Positions 6,346 through 10,669 of a stretch of 10,669 nucleotides of DNA are shown in pieces (position 1 is the stretch's first letter; the number at the start of each line of letters is the position of its first letter). Source of the DNA: Deltaproteobacteria bacterium (lineage in GTDB: Bacteria > Desulfobacterota > Desulfobacteria > Desulfobacterales > JAFDCJ01). The notes under the pieces are model-generated. The model was not told the origin of the DNA, made no database searches, and saw only the letters and a program-made list of their open reading frames with translations. Made by a program: the position numbers and the translations under genes. The stretch is from contig JAFDDW010000131.1 of the NCBI GenBank assembly GCA_019310665.1, positions 1 to 10,669 on the forward strand, in the 5' to 3' direction.

Positions 6346-6768
6346 ATGGATCAAGAGGTCAAAGAGGCAATTCTACGAGCAGTAAAAAAGGAGCCGTTCG
6401 CCCGGGCGCTGAATATGGAGTTGGTAAAATTGGAAAAAGGTCATTCGGTGGTACACATGACCTATGAGCCTGAGAAAATGAACAACATCTATGACCGAGC
6501 GCATGGCGGGGCTCTGTTTGCATTGATTGACGAGGCTTTTGAAACCGCCGGTCAGACTGACGGCACCGTGGCCGTGGCCTTGAATGTGAATGTCACCTAT
6601 GTTTCCAGTCCCAAACCCGGGCTGCAGTTACGAGCCGAAGCACGCCGGGTGAGCCAGACCAGCAAAACAGCAAGCTACGACATCAAGGTCACCGATGAAA
6701 ATGGAAACCTGATTGCCCTGTGTCAGGCCCTGGCATTTGACACCGGCAAGCCGATACCGTTTCTTTGA
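6346..6768 (+). CDS. Hotdog-fold acyl-CoA thioesterase, PaaI type
   Basis: A 140-residue protein of normal length for the PaaI/YbgC-like hotdog family. AHGGALFALIDEAFETAG at 52-69 is the central helix motif (HGG...D), with Asp62 in the place of the usual catalytic acid. NVNVTYVSSPKPGLQLRAEARRV at 80-102 and YDIKVTDENGNLIA at 111-124 form the long strands of the sheet. The family hydrolyses acyl- or hydroxyphenylacetyl-CoA esters and acts as a tetramer in the cytoplasm. The ATG at 6346 follows GGAGG by six bases. It is transcribed away from the TRAP operon. Beside PaaK-like and acyl-CoA ligases, a role in releasing CoA from stalled intermediates is plausible but inferred. A heptamer array starts two bases after the stop. 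Confidence 0.92.
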   Translation: MDQEVKEAILRAVKKEPFARALNMELVKLEKGHSVVHMTYEPEKMNNIYDRAHGGALFALIDEAFETAGQTDGTVAVALNVNVTYVSSPKPGLQLRAEARRVSQTSKTASYDIKVTDENGNLIALCQALAFDTGKPIPFL

Positions 6769-6770
6769 AG

Positions 6771-6805
6771 GATAGAGGACAGAAGACAGAGAGCAGAGGG
6801 CAAAG
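6771..6805. repeat. Degenerate heptamer array, GACAGAG-type, 5 units
   Basis: Five 7-bp units in register: GATAGAG, GACAGAA, GACAGAG, AGCAGAG, GGCAAAG. It is purine-rich on the strand of the preceding gene and begins two bases after the hotdog stop codon (6766-6768). The rest of the gap to 6994 contains only a short TCCCA/TGGGA dyad at 6851-6866. Confidence 0.7.
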
Positions 6806-6994
6806 TGAAGGCGGAAAATGAAATGAGTTGATTGCGGTATGAAATAGCTATCCCATTCGTTTGGGAGTATGGTCCATCGGCGATATATAGCAGTTATCTG
6901 CAGTTGAGGCCCAACTTCGATATATTTGAGATACATCAAGTTCTGTGGCAGGAATAACGCCTGTGTTTCCTAAATTCCAGGGCCTTGGTTATTC

Positions 6995-7342
6995 CTATGC
7001 ATGGGTAATAACACGAGCGACTCCATGAACACCGATAACCTTTTGATTATCGAAGATAGGAATTAATTTAATCTCAAGTGGTACGTTTATTCCATCTTTG
7101 CTTATTGCATGGATTTCCTGAAATAAAGTACTTTTACCTGAAAGCGCAACTTGAAACGTATCGTCCGCTATTGGCAAATCAGTTATTAAAACGAATTTGT
7201 TGTATTTTTTGCCTAACATTTCATATGCATTATACCCAAGAATCTTTTTTATCTCAGGCGATATATATTCGACCCTTCGTTCTAAATCTACCTCAAAGAT
7301 AATGTCATAACGTGTTTCTGAAATCTCATAAAATTTATCCAT
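6995..7342 (-). CDS. Single PAS-domain protein, probable fragment of a sensor
   Basis: A 115-residue frame from ATG at 7342 (an in-frame GTG precedes it) that consists of one PAS domain and nothing else. YDIIFEVDLERRVEYISPEIKKILGY is the PAS N-terminal strand/helix region. ISKDGINVPLEIKLIPIFD and IGVHGVARVIT are the closing strands. In full sensors this closing GxxRDIT-like end leads into a kinase or another PAS; here a TAG follows after HA. The ribosome-binding site is weak (GAGAAAG). A PAS-type linker is encoded just upstream in another frame (see 7335-7442), so the present gene is probably a shortened remnant. Base composition is AT-rich like the region to its right. A stand-alone sensory PAS is the alternative. 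Confidence 0.7.
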   Translation of the reverse strand: MDKFYEISETRYDIIFEVDLERRVEYISPEIKKILGYNAYEMLGKKYNKFVLITDLPIADDTFQVALSGKSTLFQEIHAISKDGINVPLEIKLIPIFDNQKVIGVHGVARVITHA

Positions 7343-7442
7343 CACTTTCTCGCAATTCAGATTCTGCTTTTTTGGGCTTACTGCTTTGCCATGCGTATAC
7401 TACAGTATTTTTGGTGGTGAAAAAAGTTGAGAGAAGCAGGTA
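7335..7442 (-). pseudogene. Frameshifted upstream part of the PAS gene (linker remnant)
   Basis: In the frame beginning after the TGA at 7445-7443 the minus strand encodes 35 codons ending in KPKKAESELRESDG and then TAA. KKAESELRES is the standard coiled linker that precedes PAS domains in multidomain sensors, and here it runs straight into the PAS gene in a different frame. Removing one A from the AAA of the GAAAG at the junction (about 7345-7349) would fuse it to the PAS frame as ...ELREVMDKFYE. There is no ATG in the linker frame, so the original N-terminus is gone. The fragment is short and the claim rests on that one motif and its position. Confidence 0.55.
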
Positions 7443-7487
7443 TCACTGGTCGGTGAAAAAAGTTGAGAGAAGCAGGTATCACTGGTC
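7416..7487. repeat. Perfect tandem duplication of 36 bp
   Basis: Copies at 7416-7451 and 7452-7487 are identical over 36 bp, starting GGTGAAAAAAGTTGAG and ending TATCACTGGTC. The unit is 12 codons, so frames are kept. The right copy contains the last two sense codons and stop (7481-7479) of the 74-residue gene, so the left copy places an identical Asp-Gln-stop downstream. The duplication is recent, since no base has diverged. Confidence 0.95.
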
Positions 7488-7703
7488 GGCTTTATCTTCT
7501 ATGCATACGCTTGACCATTTGGATACTTTGACACAACTGTCTCTGCGCTCTTTAGGCTGTCTCCGGTCTTTTACGCTTCTTCTTTCTATTCCTCCACTTT
7601 CCCAATAACCAGAGTCATACACTTGGCGTCTATCTTCTCCCGAACGGCGATCAACATATGGATCACCTACTCTCCTATCTTTGAAATATTTATTTTCTTT
7701 CAT
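7479..7703 (-). CDS. Small 'DRR'-repeat hydrophilic protein
   Basis: A 74-residue protein from ATG at 7703, chosen because GAGGAT lies nine bases upstream; longer in-frame starts lack this. It is rich in Asp-Arg-Arg/Glu-Arg-Arg: positions 9-11, 18-20, 24-26, 40-42, 46-48 and 52-54. There is an internal duplication: DRRSGEDRRQV (18-28) and ERRSVKDRRQP (40-50), offset by 22 residues. GYWESGGIERR lies between, and KVSKWSSV (59-66) closes the conserved-looking part. I recall similar short proteins with an RVS-WSSV end in Desulfobacterota, but not any function. No signal peptide, membrane helix or cysteine pair motif. High charge suggests nucleic-acid or protein binding; this is inference. The last residues lie inside the 36-bp tandem duplication. 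Confidence 0.75.
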   Translation of the reverse strand: MKENKYFKDRRVGDPYVDRRSGEDRRQVYDSGYWESGGIERRSVKDRRQPKERRDSCVKVSKWSSVCIEDKADQ

Positions 7704-7779
7704 TTTTTTGATCCTCAAAAAGAATGATAAGGCGTCATTTAATTTTAGATAGAATAGAATTCGTTGAGAAAATGAACCT

Positions 7780-7800
7780 CCTCGCCGCAAGCGGACGGGG
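7780..7800. repeat. GC-rich hairpin in AT-rich DNA
   Basis: CCTCGCCGC (7780-7788) pairs with GCGG-A-CGGGG (7791-7800) with one bulged A and one G-T pair, closing on a tiny loop. It stands out in AT-rich surroundings, about 75 bp upstream of the 74-residue gene. There is no T-run on either side, so it is not a standard terminator. It resembles a REP-type unit. Confidence 0.5.
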
Positions 7801-7938
7801 TATTAAAAAATGTAATAAAAAAATCTTGTTTTCAAATTCGGAGATTTTACAGTTCGAATCTCTTCTATATGAATGCAAAATTCATGCAAAATCAGATGGT
7901 TAATTCAGGTATAGTAATATCAGGAGGTTAGGTAATTA

Positions 7939-8244
7939 TTGGAAATTGTTATCAGAGGACTTTATGAATTAAATACCACAAAAAATGGGAAATTTACTTC
8001 ACATTTATAAGACTTTTGCTGGTATCTTTTTGATGGAAATATAGAACAAAACGTTGTCATTATCTTGCCAGTACATGTAATTTGGACAAATTGCAAATAC
8101 GATTTGAATATCACAAAATTTAATGGATTCCATATGTATGGGTATATAGCAGGTATCAAAAGTCTACATAACATTATGTTAGATGGAAAATTTTCCATCT
8201 ATTGTAATATTTTTATAGAAAAGTGGAAAATACTGATCTTGTGA
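7939..8244 (+). pseudogene. Possible decayed ORF with one internal TAA
   Basis: A strong AGGAGG (7922-7927) precedes a TTG at 7939. The frame then runs 23 codons to TAA (8008-8010) and continues open for 77 further codons to TGA (8242-8244). The translation (LEIVIRGLYELN..., then DFCWYLFDGN... to KWKILIL) matches nothing I recognise. With this AT content a 77-codon open run is unusual but not proof of coding. A start at the TTG is unproven, since the spacing to the AGGAGG is long (11 bases). It could equally be chance. Confidence 0.25.
8180..8201. promoter_or_regulatory. Perfect 22-bp palindrome without spacer
   Basis: The half-site is TAGATGGAAAA and the other half is its exact reverse complement, with no central spacer. 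It lies in AT-rich non-coding DNA. Perfect palindromes of this length rarely arise by chance in so short a window. It may be a dimer operator or a cruciform-type site. The nearest gene starts are far away (7703 minus and 9618 minus), so it cannot be tied to a promoter. Confidence 0.6.
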
Positions 8245-8331
8245 TTTCTTGCCAGAAGTCCAACTATCAATTTTTATCCGATTAATACAGATAGTTTTTG
8301 AATACATGCACCCAATCGTATCTGGGATTTA

Positions 8332-8389
8332 AGTGTCAAATCGAAATCATAAAAAATGGGAGTGTCAAATCGAAATCATAAAAAATGGG
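8332..8389. repeat. Perfect tandem duplication of 29 bp
   Basis: Copies at 8332-8360 and 8361-8389 are identical, starting AGTGTCAAATCG and ending AAAAAATGGG. It lies in non-coding DNA between the broken frame and the end of the Fe-S gene. The core AAAAAATGGGA also occurs at 7979-7989. Confidence 0.95.
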
Positions 8390-8438
8390 ACAAATCCAGG
8401 TTGCCGGATTCACCCCGTTTGGCTGGTATATAATTTGG

Positions 8439-8453
8439 AAATCCCAGGGATTT
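8439..8453. promoter_or_regulatory. Dyad AAATCCC-A-GGGATTT
   Basis: A perfect 7+7 bp inverted repeat with a single central base, about 100 bp beyond the 3' end of the Fe-S gene. It has no T-run and cannot form a hairpin without opening the centre, so a protein-binding site is likelier than a terminator. No gene it could control is visible. Confidence 0.35.
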
Positions 8454-8550
8454 TAGCTGCTTGATATGTTGTTTTTCATAGAAACATGAAATTCATTCGC
8501 GAAGGTTATGCACTGAAAAAATAAAAAACAGGGTCGGTCGAAGATAAATC

Positions 8551-9618
8551 CTATATTAATCCTCGCTTTTGAGCCATTAACATCATCTGCTCTGCAGAGC
8601 TTGCCGGAGGCACATGGTACTCTGTCTCGCTTTTCGGTATCAGTCTTATCGCTTCCGGATCACAAGTCGTCACACATAGACCACATCCGATACATCGATC
8701 TTTATTCACCTCTGCGACTTCCTCGTCGTTTATCCTCAGAGCGTTCATCTGACAGCGGTCCAAACAGATTTCACACCCTGTACATTCACCGCTTTCAACC
8801 ATCGCCATATAATTGGAAAAGACTATTTCTGCAGGTTTAGGATGTTTGTTTAGAGCCTTGAGCACCCCGCAACAGTCGCCACAACAGTTACACATTCCGC
8901 CGGGATTTTGGGATGTGGCAGGTTGGGTCACCAAACCATCTTCCCGGCATTGAACCAGTATGTCGATGGCTTCATCCAACGAGATTACCCTGCCCATATC
9001 ACGGTCAAGGTAATACTGGCCCATAGAACCGAACATAAAACAGGCTTCCATGGATTTGCCACAGCCATTATCAACCATTGCCTCGCTCTTGCGGCAGATG
9101 CAATCTGTAATCACTATACGGGGTTTGCCCTTTAAAATTTCCACGGCATCATCATAGCTTGCGACGTTATAGGTCACATCGATGGATTGATTGACTGGAA
9201 TTGTTCTAAGGAAATATTCCGCACCCTCCTGAAGGGTTTTGTCAAACGCTTCTTCGAAATATTGTTTAACCATTTCGGCAAAATCCCGCTTTAGATTTTT
9301 GACCTGAAATTCAAAAAGTCCGTGAACAAAAGGAATAGCCGCATATTTGACGCTATCTGCTTTTTTCATACGAAACAACAGTCCTCTTTCGGCCATGTCA
9401 TCCAGGTGAGCTGCGACTTTTTTCAGAGGTTGGTTCAGGCTTGATGCGATTGATGATGTCATCTCCATCTTGTGAGATAAGGATAAAAACATCTTGGCAT
9501 CGTCCTCGGAGAATAAGTATTTCAGAATTTTTAACTCTATGCCGGACTCAGTCGCTGGGAAGCCCATGGAATAAAAATCAAGTCTTTGCTGCAGCTGTCG
9601 ATAAATATTCTCACTCAT
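8551..9618 (-). CDS. Winged-helix/4Fe-4S ferredoxin fusion protein
   Basis: A 355-residue protein from ATG at 9618, preferred to the ATG four codons upstream because GGGGGT lies just before it. Residues about 26-86 look like a winged helix: FLSLSHKMEMTSSIASSLNQPLKKVAAHLDDMAERGLLFR. The middle has a cysteine set DCICR (C173, C175), C186 and C193, then GMCNCCGDCCG with C243, C245, C246, C249 and C250. The C-terminus has two classical 4Fe-4S sites: C279-x2-C282-x2-C285-x3-C289 and C309-x2-C312-x2-C315-x3-C319. There is no signal peptide, so it is cytoplasmic. I recall this layout from anaerobes, without a tested function. A redox-responsive regulator or an electron carrier with a vestigial DNA-binding domain are both possible. 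The histidine kinase gene lies 150 bp upstream on the same strand. Confidence 0.85.
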   Translation of the reverse strand: MSENIYRQLQQRLDFYSMGFPATESGIELKILKYLFSEDDAKMFLSLSHKMEMTSSIASSLNQPLKKVAAHLDDMAERGLLFRMKKADSVKYAAIPFVHGLFEFQVKNLKRDFAEMVKQYFEEAFDKTLQEGAEYFLRTIPVNQSIDVTYNVASYDDAVEILKGKPRIVITDCICRKSEAMVDNGCGKSMEACFMFGSMGQYYLDRDMGRVISLDEAIDILVQCREDGLVTQPATSQNPGGMCNCCGDCCGVLKALNKHPKPAEIVFSNYMAMVESGECTGCEICLDRCQMNALRINDEEVAEVNKDRCIGCGLCVTTCDPEAIRLIPKSETEYHVPPASSAEQMMLMAQKRGLI

Positions 9619-9726
9619 TTTTACCCCCATTATTTTTTAGTATTAGGTTAACTCGGCCCGGCTTTAAGACAATTCAAGACTTGGAATATCCAGAAAGACA
9701 ATTACTTCCTAATTACATGTTTTAGT

Positions 9727-9751
9727 CGGAAATCACTAATAGCCACTTCCG
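9727..9751. promoter_or_regulatory. Dyad between kinase and Fe-S gene
   Basis: CGGAAAT (9727-9733) and ACTTCCG (9745-9751) form a seven-pair stem on the minus strand with one G-U pair and an 11-base loop. It lies just after the kinase stop (9773-9771) and about 110 bp before the Fe-S start. With no T-run it is more likely a processing or binding site than a terminator. Confidence 0.3.
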
Positions 9752-9770
9752 CTTTGGAATAATTGAATCA

Positions 9771-10580
9771 TTATAGCTCCATCTTCACCGGCAATGTCAG
9801 ACAAAAGGCAGCGCCCTGCCCTTTTTCACTGACGATTTTAATATCGCCCCCGAGGCATCGGGCCAGGATGAGGGCGCCGGCCAGTCCAAGTCCGTGGCCT
9901 TTGCGCGGAACAATGGAGCATTCCTTTACCTGGGCATAGCGCCTGAATATCATTTCGTGATGCTCCGGTTCAACACCCGGTCCATCATCGGAAACTGTAA
10001 GGGACAGGTCATCGTTTTCTATGTCCATTTTTATCTCAAGGCTTTCTCGCCGGTGATGAAGGGCATTTTTTAAAAGGTTGCCGACAATCTGGCGAAACTT
10101 GATCTCATCCTGGAAAATTTCGGTATCTGATATCCGGGGCGAAATATCCAGGTGAATCCCGTTTCGAGAAAGCAACTCAAGGGCGTCTTTTTCGGCCTGA
10201 TATTTCCCGATTTCCTCGGAAAGAGGCCCGGTCATGATTTCCAGCGAGTCCTTCATGGCCTGGTAGACGGATTTGGCCGGTTGGAAATGGGAGCAGATAA
10301 AACAGCCGGATTCGGAGCGTCCGATTTCCAGCAAATTGTTCAGCATCTCCCGTGCCTTTTTGGTGTTTCTCAGGGTGCGCTTTAATGTGTTTTCCTGTTT
10401 GGGGAGCAAGGGACCAAATTTTTCTTTTTTTTCCAACAGGGTGCGCAAACCTGTTTCGACAATCGAAATCGGATCTTTAAGCTCGTGAATCAAAAACTGG
10501 ATCTCAATTTCCCGGAAAAATTGATCCGGGCTTTCCGTAGTTCCCTGGGTTTTCTGGTTTGGTTGATGCGGTTGGCTCAT
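9771..10580 (-). CDS. Soluble sensor histidine kinase (HisKA-HATPase), no input domain
   Basis: A 269-residue protein made of a dimerisation/phosphoacceptor domain and an ATPase domain. FLIHELKDPIS (29-39) is the H-box with His32. RQIVGNLLKNALHH (163-176) is the N-box. VSDDGPGVEPEH (196-207) is the G1 box, and KGHGLGLAGALILARCLGG (227-245) is G2. There is no membrane helix or signal peptide, and only about 20 polar residues precede the kinase core. The signal must therefore come from a partner or a receiver protein. C93 and C96 (GCFIC) and the lone C221 could be redox-active, but this is weak. The start has AGGAAA upstream. It is read before the Fe-S/HTH gene on the same strand with 150 bp between. 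No response regulator is inside the window; one may lie upstream beyond 10669. Confidence 0.93.
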   Translation of the reverse strand: MSQPHQPNQKTQGTTESPDQFFREIEIQFLIHELKDPISIVETGLRTLLEKKEKFGPLLPKQENTLKRTLRNTKKAREMLNNLLEIGRSESGCFICSHFQPAKSVYQAMKDSLEIMTGPLSEEIGKYQAEKDALELLSRNGIHLDISPRISDTEIFQDEIKFRQIVGNLLKNALHHRRESLEIKMDIENDDLSLTVSDDGPGVEPEHHEMIFRRYAQVKECSIVPRKGHGLGLAGALILARCLGGDIKIVSEKGQGAAFCLTLPVKMEL

Positions 10581-10669
10581 AATAATTGTTTCCTATAATG
10601 GTGATGTAAATATGTCCCGGATAGAAATTAAATAGTGGTTATTGTCACTCCGCTTTTTTGGTTTCAGGT
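10581..10669. other. Window edge upstream of the kinase gene
   Basis: On the minus strand two frames enter from the edge and stop here: one ends ...PETKKAE at TGA (10647-10645) and another runs to TAG (10597-10595). The first reads like a natural protein end, perhaps of an upstream gene in the same operon, but too little is visible to call a gene. Confidence 0.25.

Larger units (their letters stand above)
7704..8550. other. AT-rich region without a confident gene
   Basis: 847 bp, clearly more AT-rich than the flanking genes. It holds a GC hairpin (7780-7800), an open frame broken by one TAA (7939-8241), a 22-bp palindrome (8180-8201), a 29-bp tandem duplication (8332-8389) and a 15-bp dyad (8439-8453). 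A 78-codon minus-strand frame (8198-7962) lies opposite the broken frame and lacks a ribosome-binding site. The composition and the duplications suggest an old insertion or decayed accessory DNA. Confidence 0.6.

Noticed and set aside
7838..7870. tRNA-like T-loop GTTCGAATC at about 7855
   Set aside because: The flanking bases do not pair as a T-stem and no acceptor or anticodon arm is present.
7962..8198. 78-codon minus-strand frame in the AT-rich region
   Set aside because: Opposite the broken plus-strand frame and ends within ordinary AT-rich DNA; no ribosome-binding site or family.
7416..8389. CRISPR array, because of repeats of 36 and 29 bp
   Set aside because: Each repeat occurs just twice, directly abutting, with no spacers, and the two repeats are unrelated. 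No cas gene is visible.
8513..8550. Terminator after the Fe-S gene (minus-strand T-runs)
   Set aside because: T-runs are present but I find no stem directly before them, so an intrinsic terminator is not supported.

Overview
The window looks like accessory chromosome of an anaerobic deltaproteobacterium, most plausibly Desulfobacterota/Desulfobacterales. The basis is a complete TRAP carboxylate transporter beside two CoA-ligase-type enzymes, a cysteine-rich winged-helix/ferredoxin protein, a small 'DRR'-rich protein of a kind I associate with that group, and several degenerate short tandem arrays between genes. This assignment rests on gene style and memory, not on a marker gene.

Layout. Bases 1-784 (+) are the C-terminal part of an AMP-forming acyl-CoA ligase cut by the window edge. 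It converges on a minus-strand pair: a PaaK-like aryl-CoA ligase (2320-1016) followed after a few bases by a 59-residue protein of unknown function (1006-827). Bases 2321-2791 hold no gene but contain four successive short-repeat arrays with different words and unit lengths (7, 9, 7, 7 bp). The last array ends at the stop codon of dctM. The TRAP operon dctP-dctQ-dctM (5770 to 2792, minus) has a strong intrinsic terminator between dctP and dctQ. Bases 5771-6345 are a shared upstream region with several dyads. A PaaI-type hotdog thioesterase follows on the plus strand (6346-6768), with another heptamer array two bases after its stop.

From about 6.8 to 8.55 kb the DNA is AT-rich and looks eroded. 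It holds a single-PAS protein (7342-6995) whose probable N-terminal linker is visible in another frame just upstream, a 74-residue 'DRR' protein (7703-7479), a perfect 36-bp and a perfect 29-bp tandem duplication, a 22-bp perfect palindrome, and an open frame broken by one TAA. Beyond it, on the minus strand, lie a winged-helix/4Fe-4S fusion protein (9618-8551) and a soluble histidine kinase (10580-9771).

How the genes may work together (inference): DctP captures a carboxylate in the periplasm, DctQM imports it, and one or both ligases activate it with CoA. The hotdog thioesterase recycles stalled CoA esters. The kinase and the HTH/Fe-S protein form a separate sensing unit. The substrate cannot be read from the sequence; an aromatic or other organic acid is the natural guess because of the PaaK-like enzyme. 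The least ordinary material is the non-coding repeats and the hidden or broken frames, not a new enzyme system.
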